Made by a program: the position numbers and the translations under genes. Positions 16,880 through 25,891 of a stretch of DNA of 64,000 nucleotides are shown piece by piece (position 1 is the stretch's first letter; the number at the start of each line of letters is the position of its first letter). The stretch spans positions 1-64,000 of the forward strand of contig CAJTNC010000012.1 in NCBI GenBank assembly GCA_910577955.1, read 5' to 3'. The notes beneath the pieces are model-generated. The model did no database searches. It was not told the DNA's origin and saw only the letters and a program-made list of their open reading frames with translations. Source of the stretch: an uncultured Lachnospiraceae bacterium (GTDB lineage: Bacteria > Bacillota > Clostridia > Lachnospirales > Lachnospiraceae).

Positions 16880-17644
16880 ATGAGCAGTAAAAAACAAAAA
16901 AATAAAGAAAAAAATCATAAAAACCATAAAAAAGATCAGGAGGCATACCACATGAGCGAGGATAAGAACAAAAAACAGGGATCGGAAACCCGGGAAGAAA
17001 TCAAGGAAAGCGGTCAGCTGCTTCTCGACAAAAACAAGAAAAAGAACCATATCCAGCTTATCACGATCATCGGCGAAATCGAGGGGCACGATAATCTGGG
17101 CAACAATTCAAAAACCACAAAATATGAGCACATTCTGCCGAAATTGGCGGCGGCTGAGGACGATGAAAACATCGACGGCCTGCTGTTTTTGCTGCACACT
17201 ATGGGTGGTGACGTGGAGGCCGGACTGGCCATCGCAGAACTGATCGCATCCATCAGCAAACCTACCGTATCCCTTGTGCTGGGAGGTTCCCACTCCATCG
17301 GAGTCCCCATCGCCGTCAGCACAGACTACTCTTTCATTGTTCCCACCGGCACGATGGTCGTACATCCGGTGCGCATGAGCGGCACAGTCATCGGCGCAAA
17401 ACAGACCTTCGACTACTTCAGGCAGATGCAGGCGCGCATCAGTTTCTTTGTCTCCAAACATTCCGACATCAGCAAAGAGCGTTTTGAAGAGCTGATGATG
17501 GAAACCAAGATGCTGACCAAGGATGTGGGCACGATTCTGGAAGGATCGGAAGCCGTGGAAGAAGGTATCATTGATGAAGTCGGCGGTCTTAAAGAAGCCA
17601 TGGCCGAATTGCAAAAGCGGATCGAAAAACACAAAAAGCGCTGA
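16880..17644 (+). CDS. tepA: ClpP-fold protease of the TepA (translocation-enhancing) type
   Basis: About 254 residues: a Lys-rich N-terminus, then a ClpP-like domain with TMGGDVEAGLAIAEL, GGSHSIGVPIA (catalytic Ser region) and GTMVVHPVRMSG (His). TepA proteins are cytoplasmic and linked to protein export and sporulation in Bacillus. Two in-frame starts each have an almost identical context, atcaggaggca followed by ATG at 16880 and at 16952. The longer form adds 24 mostly Lys/Asn/His residues. Which start is used is unknown. Confidence 0.85.
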   Translation: MSSKKQKNKEKNHKNHKKDQEAYHMSEDKNKKQGSETREEIKESGQLLLDKNKKKNHIQLITIIGEIEGHDNLGNNSKTTKYEHILPKLAAAEDDENIDGLLFLLHTMGGDVEAGLAIAELIASISKPTVSLVLGGSHSIGVPIAVSTDYSFIVPTGTMVVHPVRMSGTVIGAKQTFDYFRQMQARISFFVSKHSDISKERFEELMMETKMLTKDVGTILEGSEAVEEGIIDEVGGLKEAMAELQKRIEKHKKR

Positions 17645-17648
17645 TTTT

Positions 17649-18989
17649 CTACACATCAAAGTCGTCGTTTTCCGCTATTGTAATATCAAATTTCATATCC
17701 TCTTCCTTCACCTCAAAACCGAAATCGGCCTGCGGACGACTCTTCCTTTTCGGTACGGGAAGAGGATTGTGAAGAGGTTCTCCGGGGGCAGGTTCCTTCT
17801 GCTCCCGTATTTCTTTCTTCTCTTTTTCCACCACATCTTTTTCTTCCTCTGCCACGCTTAGCTTCTCCTCCTTCTCCGGTTTGACACACTCCTTTTCCTC
17901 TGCTTTTTCAGATATTCTGAGCGTTCCGCAGATACCGACACCCGCTAACATACACCAGCCCAAGATCATCGCCGGATTCCACCGCATCCCTTCTATTCCC
18001 AGAATTCCAAAAGCGTACAAAATAAATAAATTCAAAATAAACGCACTGTTTTGCCCCTTATTTCGCATAAAAAACGCGGGAACAATAAAAAATGCCATTG
18101 AAATGATCGATAGGAATACAATACATGCATAATCGGGTATCCCAAACACCTGCACGATATTTTCTCTGTTAAAAGCCAGACTCCATGCTCCGGTCAGACC
18201 TGTCTCCGCCGAAAAGGCTTCCGATGCATAGAGAAAAGCCCCATAGGCTCCCGTTAAAAATATCAGCATATACAGGCCGGAAAAAACTGTGCTTCGTTCA
18301 CAAAATTTATGGTGTAAAACACCCGTCAGATAAAAAACAAACAGGTAAAGCACAAGATAAAGCAACTCCGGAGTCAGCGAAAAAACATACTCCAAAGATA
18401 GCGGAAAAAAGCCGAATAACGCCGTGGAGACCGCCGCCGAAAACACACCCGCATAAATCCGCATACCGGCATAAAGCAACACCAAACAGATAAAAAACAA
18501 AACGACCTGCAGTACACCCCCTGCAAAAGGTGTGTTGCCGAAAATCAAAAGCATGCCATGCAACAGCAGGACATAGAGACCTGATGCGCCATGGACAGAA
18601 CCGATCACATCGCCGCCTTCTCTTACCAGAGCCATCTTATAAAAAGTATCGTCCCCGAAAGCAATGGGAATATGATACATCAAATAAAGAGCCAGATATA
18701 CGGCTATGCCCAGAATTGTCAGCAAGGGGAGCAAGATTCCAAACACGGTTTCCGCCCGCTTTTTATTTGCGATATGTTTCCCGAGTTCCCGAAAGAGCGT
18801 GCGAAAAGCCATGAACACTGCCGCCGTAAGCAGCAGATACAGGCAGATTGCCCCGATCAGAACCGGAAGCGGCCATCCGAACATCCCGATAAAACCGGCC
18901 GCCTCCAGCGTACAGAAAATACAAAAACCACTGAAAAAAACAAAAAGTCCTAAAATTATATAACTGAATACAGTTTTTCTTAAGTTCAT
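17649..18989 (-). CDS. Polytopic membrane protein with charged cytoplasmic tail, paired with a GT2 gene
   Basis: 446 residues. About ten hydrophobic segments span residues 1-360, with a loop AFGDDTFYKMALVREGGD after the third. They are followed by an acidic/basic low-complexity tail of about 85 residues (EKEEKLSVAEEEKDVVEKEK). The fold is compatible with a GT-C glycosyltransferase or lipid-linked-sugar handling protein but shows no certain motif. It lies 14 bases after the GtrB-like gene, so a role in the same surface glycosylation pathway is inferred. Confidence 0.65.
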   Translation of the reverse strand: MNLRKTVFSYIILGLFVFFSGFCIFCTLEAAGFIGMFGWPLPVLIGAICLYLLLTAAVFMAFRTLFRELGKHIANKKRAETVFGILLPLLTILGIAVYLALYLMYHIPIAFGDDTFYKMALVREGGDVIGSVHGASGLYVLLLHGMLLIFGNTPFAGGVLQVVLFFICLVLLYAGMRIYAGVFSAAVSTALFGFFPLSLEYVFSLTPELLYLVLYLFVFYLTGVLHHKFCERSTVFSGLYMLIFLTGAYGAFLYASEAFSAETGLTGAWSLAFNRENIVQVFGIPDYACIVFLSIISMAFFIVPAFFMRNKGQNSAFILNLFILYAFGILGIEGMRWNPAMILGWCMLAGVGICGTLRISEKAEEKECVKPEKEEKLSVAEEEKDVVEKEKKEIREQKEPAPGEPLHNPLPVPKRKSRPQADFGFEVKEEDMKFDITIAENDDFDV

Positions 18990-19003
18990 AACCCCTCTCA
19001 GAC

Positions 19004-19954
19004 TCAGATATTTTCATCCAGAAAAGTCTCAATGTTATACCGCGGTCTCTGCTTGACCTCAATATAAATCTTGCCGATATACTGTCCGATAAGTCCGATA
19101 CTGACAAGCTGCACTCCTCCCAAAAACCAGATCGACAAAATAAGAGACGTCCACCCGGCGGTCACATGTCCGGTAAAATAGCTTACAAGAGCATAGACAG
19201 CCGCCAAAAACGACAACATTATGATCACAATTCCAAAAGCTGTGATCAGGCTGATTGGCTTCACACTAAAAGAACTGATACCGTTAAAAGCTAACGCCAA
19301 CATCTTTTTAAGCGGATATTTGGACTCTCCTGCCACCCGCTCTTTTCTCTCATAATAGACACAATCGGTCTGATAACCGATCAGGGGCATCATTCCCCGC
19401 AAAAACAGGTTGGTCTCTCTGTATTTTGAGAACTGCTCCACTGCACGCTTTGACATCAGCCGGAAATCCGCATGATTATATACGGTCTTTACTCCCATCA
19501 CTGCCATAAGTTTATAGAAACTCTGAGCCGTAAAACGTTTGAAGAAAGTATCGGAAGAACGATCTTTGCGGACACCGTACACAATATCGTTTCCGGCGTG
19601 AAATTTATCGATCATCTCCTCGATCACATCCACATCGTCCTGCAGATCCGCGTCGATGGATACGGTCACATCACTGCAATCTTTCGCCGTGACCAGCCCG
19701 GCAGTCAGCGCAAACTGATGCCCTACATTTCCCGCCAGTTTTAAGCCTTTCACGTTATTGTAAAGTCTGTGCTCTTCCTCGATCAGCTCCCAGGTTTTAT
19801 CTTTGCTGCCGTCATCCACAAAAAGTACAAAACTGTCCTGCGCGACCTTTTTCTTTTCAATCAGATCCTGCAGCACACCCCGCAGCGCTTCGGAAGATAT
19901 TTTAAGTGCCTCCTCTTCATTATAACAAGGTACCACCAGTGCCAGTCTGTCCAT
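19004..19954 (-). CDS. GT2 glycosyltransferase, GtrB/DPM1-like (undecaprenyl-phosphate sugar transferase)
   Basis: 316 residues. An N-terminal GT-A domain (LALVVPCYNEEEAL, VDDGSKDKTWELIEE, SIDADLQDDVDVIEEM with DAD metal-binding motif) precedes two C-terminal membrane helices around residues 230-290 and the tail GLIGQYIGKIYIEVKQRPRY. This class moves a sugar from a nucleotide donor to undecaprenyl phosphate at the inner membrane face. The membrane protein gene downstream is a candidate partner. Confidence 0.9.
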   Translation of the reverse strand: MDRLALVVPCYNEEEALKISSEALRGVLQDLIEKKKVAQDSFVLFVDDGSKDKTWELIEEEHRLYNNVKGLKLAGNVGHQFALTAGLVTAKDCSDVTVSIDADLQDDVDVIEEMIDKFHAGNDIVYGVRKDRSSDTFFKRFTAQSFYKLMAVMGVKTVYNHADFRLMSKRAVEQFSKYRETNLFLRGMMPLIGYQTDCVYYERKERVAGESKYPLKKMLALAFNGISSFSVKPISLITAFGIVIIMLSFLAAVYALVSYFTGHVTAGWTSLILSIWFLGGVQLVSIGLIGQYIGKIYIEVKQRPRYNIETFLDENI

Positions 19955-19969
19955 GCCATTTTATCCTTT

Positions 19970-21235
19970 CTATCCGATTGCCTGTTCCAAATCTGCGATG
20001 ATATCATTTGGGTTTTCGATGCCTACAGAAAGCCTGATCAGATCAGGGGCCACTCCGGCTTCCACAAGCTGTTCATCACTCATCTGTCTGTGAGTATGGC
20101 TTGCGGGATGAAGCATACAGGTTTTGGAATCCGCCACATGAGTCGCAATCACCGCAAGTTTCAGCTTATCCATCATCTCTCCCGCCGCTGCTCTGCCGTC
20201 TTTCAAACCAAACGCTATCACACCGCAAGTGCCTTTCGGCATATATTTCTGCGCCAACTCGTAATATCGATTATCCGGAAGCCCGGGATATTCCACCCAT
20301 GCCACTTTTTCATGTCCTTTCAAATACTGCGCCGCCTTTAAGGCATTGCTGCAGTGTCTTTCCATGCGCAGAGCCAAAGTCTCCAGTCCCAGATTCAATA
20401 AAAATGCATGCATCGGCGCCTGAATGGATCCGAGATCCCGCATCAACTGTGAAGTTGCTTTCGTAATATATGCGCCTTTTCCGAATTTTTCCGTATAGAT
20501 GATGCCATGGTAGGACTGATCCGGCGTGCATAGCCCCGGGTATCTGTCGGGATAAGCCGCCCAGTCAAAATTTCCGGAATCCACGATACAGCCTCCAACC
20601 GCAGCGCCGTGACCATCCATATATTTTGTGGTGGAATGAGTCACGATATCCGCCCCCCAGTTAATGGGATTGCAGTTGATGGGTGTCGCAAAGGTATTGT
20701 CCACGATCAGCGGACAACAATGCATATGGGCAAGATTTGCAAACTTTTCAATATCTAACACCACCAGAGCCGGATTAGCGATTGTCTCTGCAAAAACGCA
20801 TTTGGTATTTTTCTGAAAAGCCTTTTCCAGTTCCTCCTGCGGTGCATCCGGATCCACCACCGTGCATTCGATCCCCATCTTTTTCATCGTACAGGTCAGC
20901 AGATTAAAGGTACCGCCGTATACGGTGGAGGACATCACAACGTGATCCCCTGCTTCGCAAATATTGAAAACAGCATAATAATTGGCAGCCTGACCGGAAC
21001 TGGTCAACATAGCAGCATAACCACCTTCGAGTTCGCAGATCTTCTGCGCCGCCATGTCGTTCGTCGGATTCTGCAGCCTTGTATAAAAGTAACCGGAATC
21101 CTCCAGATCAAAAAGACGTCCCATCTGTTCAGAACTGTCGTATTTAAATGTTGTACTTTGAACAATCGGCATCAGCCGCGGCTGTCCGTTGGCCGGCTTC
21201 CAGCCGGACTGTACGCAAATGGTATCCTTTTCCAT
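19970..21235 (-). CDS. metY: O-acetylhomoserine sulfhydrylase-type PLP enzyme
   Basis: 421 residues of the Cys/Met-metabolism PLP family. SGQAANYYAVFN and STVYGGTFNLL bind cofactor phosphate, DNTFATPINCNPINWGADIV precedes HSTTKYMDGHG with the Schiff-base Lys. The start TICVQSGWKP and length fit the MetY branch, making homocysteine from O-acetylhomoserine and sulfide. It starts right after the stop of the zinc-ribbon gene. Cystathionine-type side activities cannot be excluded. Confidence 0.88.
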   Translation of the reverse strand: MEKDTICVQSGWKPANGQPRLMPIVQSTTFKYDSSEQMGRLFDLEDSGYFYTRLQNPTNDMAAQKICELEGGYAAMLTSSGQAANYYAVFNICEAGDHVVMSSTVYGGTFNLLTCTMKKMGIECTVVDPDAPQEELEKAFQKNTKCVFAETIANPALVVLDIEKFANLAHMHCCPLIVDNTFATPINCNPINWGADIVTHSTTKYMDGHGAAVGGCIVDSGNFDWAAYPDRYPGLCTPDQSYHGIIYTEKFGKGAYITKATSQLMRDLGSIQAPMHAFLLNLGLETLALRMERHCSNALKAAQYLKGHEKVAWVEYPGLPDNRYYELAQKYMPKGTCGVIAFGLKDGRAAAGEMMDKLKLAVIATHVADSKTCMLHPASHTHRQMSDEQLVEAGVAPDLIRLSVGIENPNDIIADLEQAIG

Positions 21236-22201
21236 TTATTTCCCACTCTTTCCCATATACTCCGATCTGAGTTCTTCTATCATGCCACAGTAAATTTCCT
21301 TACAGTTTTCCTCCTCGCCCGCCTTGATATAAGCGACACAGGGAGCCAGATAGGTGTTCCAAAGCCAGAGATATTTCTCTTTAGCACAAACGTCTTTCTC
21401 GATCCGCTTTACCAACGTCGGCGCGATGTCATAATATTCCTCGATCAAAGTCTGTCCCTCTTTTGTGGAAGACAGATAACTGTCCCGAAAGTCTTTGATC
21501 AGTCTGAGTTCCTCGCAGTCCTCACCTTTATTCAAATTTCTGCAGACCGCAGTGGTCACATAACACAGCTTCCTCTTAAAACCCCCATTGATAGAATCGT
21601 ATCCGGCAGCCGAAATATTACCGTCCTTAAATGACTCTCTCCAGACTTCACAGATCACATCCGCAAGCCTGTCCGCCTTACTGTCCCGTATTTCCTTAAT
21701 GGACGGAAGCACATAGACTACCATGAACATATTTTTATCCATCTGCAAGGAAAACTTCTCATTCTTCTTCCGAACCTGCTCAAGAGCCTGTTCCTGATCT
21801 CTGACAAAAGCCTCCGCAATCTGCCTGTAGATCTCCTCCAGTTCTTCAGGCGAGGCATTGTCAAATATAAGTTTTAACGCTCTGTAAAACGCATAGTTTT
21901 CTCTCTTGTGGCCTTCAAACAGCTCCGGATAGGAATTTCTTTTAAAAGCTCTCACTTTTTCCGTATAGTCTCGAAATACAGAACCGACGTGGGATAAAAC
22001 AAACTGCAGATTTTCCTGATATCCGGCAGGATTCGCATAAGTCTCTTCCGCAGTAAGGCCTGCCCTATCCTCCGTCTGTTTTGCCTTCTCCTTTGTCAGA
22101 TCGATCTTTTCGCCGCAGAACATACAAAGAATCGACTCTCTGCCCACAGGCGCCTGCATCTTCTCGCTGCAATGGGGACATTTTATCAAAATGGTTTCCA
22201 T
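21236..22201 (-). CDS. Zinc-ribbon protein with CFI-box-like C-terminal domain
   Basis: 321 residues. A zinc ribbon (IKCPHCSEKM then ILCMFCGEKIDL) is followed by a helical middle with many charged residues. A C-terminal CFI-box-like region follows (CYVTTAVCRNL then CEELRLIKDFRDSYL and EEYYDIAPTLV). CFI-box domains occur at the C-termini of many otherwise unrelated bacterial proteins; their function is not established. It is adjacent to metY with no gap, so co-expressed. Confidence 0.75.
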   Translation of the reverse strand: METILIKCPHCSEKMQAPVGRESILCMFCGEKIDLTKEKAKQTEDRAGLTAEETYANPAGYQENLQFVLSHVGSVFRDYTEKVRAFKRNSYPELFEGHKRENYAFYRALKLIFDNASPEELEEIYRQIAEAFVRDQEQALEQVRKKNEKFSLQMDKNMFMVVYVLPSIKEIRDSKADRLADVICEVWRESFKDGNISAAGYDSINGGFKRKLCYVTTAVCRNLNKGEDCEELRLIKDFRDSYLSSTKEGQTLIEEYYDIAPTLVKRIEKDVCAKEKYLWLWNTYLAPCVAYIKAGEEENCKEIYCGMIEELRSEYMGKSGK

Positions 22202-22271
22202 GCTTTATATCCTTTCTTTCTACTAAAGCAATCTGCCGGAAAATAGACCGCCGCATATAGTCCGCAATATC

Positions 22272-23000
22272 TTATTCATTCCAGTTGTGGTATACGCCCT
22301 GCACATCATCGTCATCCTCCAGCAGATCAAGAGTCTTCTGCAGGTTCTTTATCGCAGTCTCGTCTGTCAGATCCACATAATTCTGAGGAATCATCGTCAC
22401 TTCCGCCGATACCATCGCAATCCCGGCATCTTCCAGAGCCTTTCTGACAGTTTCACAGTCATCCGGAGCAGTCAGAATCTCAAAACTGTCCTCCTCCTCG
22501 CCGAAATCTTCCGCCCCTGCATCAAGCGCGAGCATCATCATCTCATCAGCCTCCATATCGCACTCTTCTTTGTCGATAATGATCTGGCCTCTTTTGTCAA
22601 ACATATAGGATACGCATCCCTGCGTACCTATGTTTCCCTGACCTTTTGTAAATGCATTTCGGACATTGGCTGCAGTACGGTTTTTATTATCGGTCAGTGC
22701 ATCCACGATAATTGCAATACCGTTAGGCCCGTATCCTTCGTAGGTGACATACTCGTAATTCACATTGCCGTCGTCGCCCGCCGCCTTTTTGATGCCGCGC
22801 TCGATCGTATCGTTAGGCATATTGTTGGCTTTTGCCTTTGCTATGACCTGTGCCAGCTTGAAATTATTTGCCGGATCCGGTCCTCCCTCTTTTACCGCAA
22901 CAGCAATCTCACGGCCGATGATCGTAAAGATCTTTCCCTTCGCCGCGTCATTTTTCTCTTTTTTGTGCTTAATGTTAGCAAATTTTGAATGTCCTGACAT
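22272..23000 (-). CDS. YebC/PmpR-family protein (TACO1-like)
   Basis: 242 residues, full length. MSGHSKFANIKHKKEKNDAAKG is the invariant start of the family, with MPNDTIERGIKKAAG and YEGYGPNGIAI. These proteins were annotated as transcription regulators; more recent work on the family links them to translation of difficult sequences such as proline stretches. A strong GGAGGAGA ribosome site precedes it. Confidence 0.95.
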   Translation of the reverse strand: MSGHSKFANIKHKKEKNDAAKGKIFTIIGREIAVAVKEGGPDPANNFKLAQVIAKAKANNMPNDTIERGIKKAAGDDGNVNYEYVTYEGYGPNGIAIIVDALTDNKNRTAANVRNAFTKGQGNIGTQGCVSYMFDKRGQIIIDKEECDMEADEMMMLALDAGAEDFGEEEDSFEILTAPDDCETVRKALEDAGIAMVSAEVTMIPQNYVDLTDETAIKNLQKTLDLLEDDDDVQGVYHNWNE

Positions 23001-23038
23001 CTGTGTTATCTCCTCCGTCTATGTAATAAGTGTAAAAA

Positions 23039-23911
23039 TTATGCAGTTTTTGTGACAAGAACTTTCTCGATCCTTCTGTTTTCCACCTTCAGGATCTGGA
23101 ACCGGTAGCCGTCCACTGTAATAGAAAAATTTTCATTTTCCTCCGGTATACGGTCCATTTTTGAAATCAGGAAACCGTTCAGCGTATCGAATTCATCCTC
23201 TTCGAAATTGATACCGAACCGCTCTTCCAATTCCTCCAGCTCCGACATGCCGTCTATGATATACTCATCCTGTCCTTTTTTCTGGATATGGCTCTCCTCC
23301 TCGTCATATTCATCCAGAATATTGCCGACAATCTCCTCCAGAATATCTTCCATCGTCACAAGACCGGCCGTCTGCCCGTACTCATCAATGACGATAGCCA
23401 TTTGTACTTTTTTCTGCTGCATCTCCTGAAACAGCGTATCAATTTTTTTCTTTTCTGTGACAAAGAGCGCTTTTCTGAGCAGGTCAGGGATATTTTTGAT
23501 TGCCATCTTTCTGTTTGCGGCGATCCTGTTCATACGGAAAGCGTCTTTTAAGAATAAGATGCCGATAATATGATCAATGTTTTCCCCATAGACCGGAAAT
23601 CTGCTGTTAGCACAGTCCAGCATGTAGTCCAACGCATCTTTGAGACTCATATCGCCTTCCATACCGACAATCTGTGACCGATGGGTCATGATATCTCCCA
23701 CCACTTTGTCGTTCAGGGCAAAAATATTAGAGATCATCTCAGCCTCGTCAGCCTCGATAGTTCCCTTTTCCTGACCTTCATTCACCATAGTCAGAATATC
23801 TTCTTCCACTTCCTCCGGTTTTCCGCCCCGTCTGTTTTTTAATCCCTTTTTTACGGTTCTCACGATGGTTCCTAAACGGAAACTATCAGGGTTTCCATCT
23901 GTGTCTGCCAT
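23039..23911 (-). CDS. CorC/HlyC-type CBS-pair protein without membrane domain
   Basis: About 290 residues. Two CBS domains (HRSQIVGMEGDMSLKDAL and KKKIDTLFQEMQQKKVQM) and a C-terminal CorC_HlyC domain (LEERFGINFEEDEFDTLNGF, RFQILKVENRRIEKV) are present. The DUF21 membrane domain of larger homologues is absent, as in CorC. Such proteins are linked to divalent-cation handling. ATG 23911 is preferred over 23944 because AGGAG lies eight bases upstream. Confidence 0.85.
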   Translation of the reverse strand: MADTDGNPDSFRLGTIVRTVKKGLKNRRGGKPEEVEEDILTMVNEGQEKGTIEADEAEMISNIFALNDKVVGDIMTHRSQIVGMEGDMSLKDALDYMLDCANSRFPVYGENIDHIIGILFLKDAFRMNRIAANRKMAIKNIPDLLRKALFVTEKKKIDTLFQEMQQKKVQMAIVIDEYGQTAGLVTMEDILEEIVGNILDEYDEEESHIQKKGQDEYIIDGMSELEELEERFGINFEEDEFDTLNGFLISKMDRIPEENENFSITVDGYRFQILKVENRRIEKVLVTKTA

Positions 23912-23997
23912 TCTCTCATCTCCTATTTTTTCAATGCTTAACATGCGCTGCCATAGGGCAACACTATTTTACAATATAGCATCTATCCCCGGTACAG

Positions 23998-25302
23998 TCA
24001 AGAAAAATGCCCTATCACGGCAACAATATGCCTCAAACTGTTAACAATATACTGTACTCCCCGCACTATGGTATTCTCCACCGCAAATCCCAAAATAAGA
24101 CACACGGTAAACGCCGTAAACACTGTCAGCGCGATTCCGCCGATGCAGCCAAAACGCAGAGGCTGTATGCCGATCTTTCCCCATGTCACTACAAACAGCC
24201 CGTACCAGTGCACCAAAATGATTGAATAACTGTATTTTGACAGCATCTGCGTAACAATTGGGGATTTTCCATTCAGCTTACCGTCCAGTCCGGATAATGC
24301 CACCAACACCGCCCCCGCAAAAAGCACCATCGCCGGCGCCGTATTGCAGACATATTCTTTGAAAGAATGATCCCAGACCATAATGAAACCTATGACTGCC
24401 GCAGATATTCCACCGAAAATCAATACGAACCGTTCCATCCACTTCATTCTTCGCTCCGTGAGAATATAGCCGAGAAGAAAAACTCCCTCCCAGCTCGCAA
24501 GATTCATCGCAAAACCGATCTGCACGCCTGTAAGCGGCAGCCAGATGGCTATGCACTCCTCTGTCAAAATCAAAAAGAATAAAACCGTTATGTGGCTGTC
24601 CTTCAGATTTTTAACCATGATCCGCATAAACGGCGCTGTGATATACAGGGAGATCAATGTGTAGATAAGCCAGTAGTGGGGCACGATTCCGGATGCTCCG
24701 GCCAGAATCTGCCGAACGCCTTCTTCCAGATTTTTGGGCGGAATCAGACTGATCTGCCCTGACACCCCCAAAAAGATAACATAATAAACAACCATGGGCA
24801 ATACTACTTTTACAAACCGTTTGAAATAAAATGTTCCCAGACTCTCTTCTTTTTTATCTGAGAGCAAAAGTGAACCTGAAATCATGACATAAAGGGGATT
24901 GCAGACCAGTCCGATCCCTGTGCAGATCCGCAGCAGATTCGTTTTCCAAAGGGCCGCCTCCACATCCGCCTGCATTGCGCAGGCATGGGTCAGAATCACC
25001 ATGATCGCTGCAAAAATGCGGGCATGATCCAAATAAGTCTTTCTGCCTTCCGGCATACTTTTCCCGCAAAATATCTGCCTTATATATTCACCGATACCAA
25101 GCTCTTTCCCAGCATGATAATGCGCCATTCCGGCGAGAACGGCAAATACCGGCATCAAAAAAATCATCTGGCGGCATGCGCTCAGGCTGTCCGACAGATT
25201 TCCCCGCCATTCGCAAAATAGCATCACGGCAAAGCCGAGAAGCATCAAAACCGCCGTCAGTATTATCGTTCTCTTTATCTGATCCTTTGTTCTTTCCTTC
25301 AT
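23998..25302 (-). CDS. Acyltransferase family 3 membrane protein
   Basis: 434 residues with about ten membrane helices. The family hallmark YLDHARIFAAIMVILTHACA lies near residue 90, followed by the LICNPLYVMISGSLLL-type region. Two extra helices precede it. These enzymes O-acylate surface sugars or peptidoglycan. The substrate cannot be read from the sequence. It follows mazF by 61 bases. Confidence 0.85.
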   Translation of the reverse strand: MKERTKDQIKRTIILTAVLMLLGFAVMLFCEWRGNLSDSLSACRQMIFLMPVFAVLAGMAHYHAGKELGIGEYIRQIFCGKSMPEGRKTYLDHARIFAAIMVILTHACAMQADVEAALWKTNLLRICTGIGLVCNPLYVMISGSLLLSDKKEESLGTFYFKRFVKVVLPMVVYYVIFLGVSGQISLIPPKNLEEGVRQILAGASGIVPHYWLIYTLISLYITAPFMRIMVKNLKDSHITVLFFLILTEECIAIWLPLTGVQIGFAMNLASWEGVFLLGYILTERRMKWMERFVLIFGGISAAVIGFIMVWDHSFKEYVCNTAPAMVLFAGAVLVALSGLDGKLNGKSPIVTQMLSKYSYSIILVHWYGLFVVTWGKIGIQPLRFGCIGGIALTVFTAFTVCLILGFAVENTIVRGVQYIVNSLRHIVAVIGHFS

Positions 25303-25363
25303 CTCGTTCCTCTTTATGTATATTGTCCCTGCAAGATCCTGCCGTACAGACGCCCTGAACCGA

Positions 25364-25705
25364 CTAGGAAGTCAGTTCAAGGCTGATTGCTAACGCATGG
25401 TTTACCTGATGCATCACTTTCTCATCAAGATGACATACTCTGTCTTTCAAACGCATTTTATCGATCGTTCTGAGCTGCTCCAACAGGATCACGGAATTTT
25501 TCTCTATCTGGTACTGTTCCGCGCGAATCTCAATGTGTGTCGGAAGTTTCGCCTTGTTTTGTCTTGACGTGATGGCCGCACAGATGACGGTGGGACTGTG
25601 TCTGTTTCCCGTATCATTCTGTACAATAAGTACCGGTCTTACGCCGCCCTGTTCAGAACCTACCACGGGTCTCAAGTCGGCATAGTAAATATCTCCTCGT
25701 TTCAT
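25364..25705 (-). CDS. mazF: MazF/EndoA-type mRNA interferase
   Basis: 113 residues from ATG 25705 (GAGG nine bases upstream; a GTG six bases earlier is possible). RGDIYYADLRPVVGSEQGG, RPVLIVQND and AAITSRQNKAKLPTHIEI are classic for ribosome-independent, sequence-specific RNases. In Bacillus an antitoxin gene sits between alr and this gene. Here the 180 bases between them hold no frame longer than 19 codons after a ten-A run, so the antitoxin is missing from its usual place. Confidence 0.93.
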   Translation of the reverse strand: MKRGDIYYADLRPVVGSEQGGVRPVLIVQNDTGNRHSPTVICAAITSRQNKAKLPTHIEIRAEQYQIEKNSVILLEQLRTIDKMRLKDRVCHLDEKVMHQVNHALAISLELTS

Positions 25706-25891
25706 GGACACTCACCTCTTGAAATTTTCCTGCCTCTTTTTTGTCGGAAAATATGGGCTTTTTCATTCTTTCTCCGGCAGCAGGTTGATATTTACAGTAT
25801 TTCCCGCGGTTTTTTTTTTCATACACAAAATTTTATGTTTTCCTTCAAAAAATATCACTGTCAAACTTCCGCATCTAAAAACTTTCTGTAC

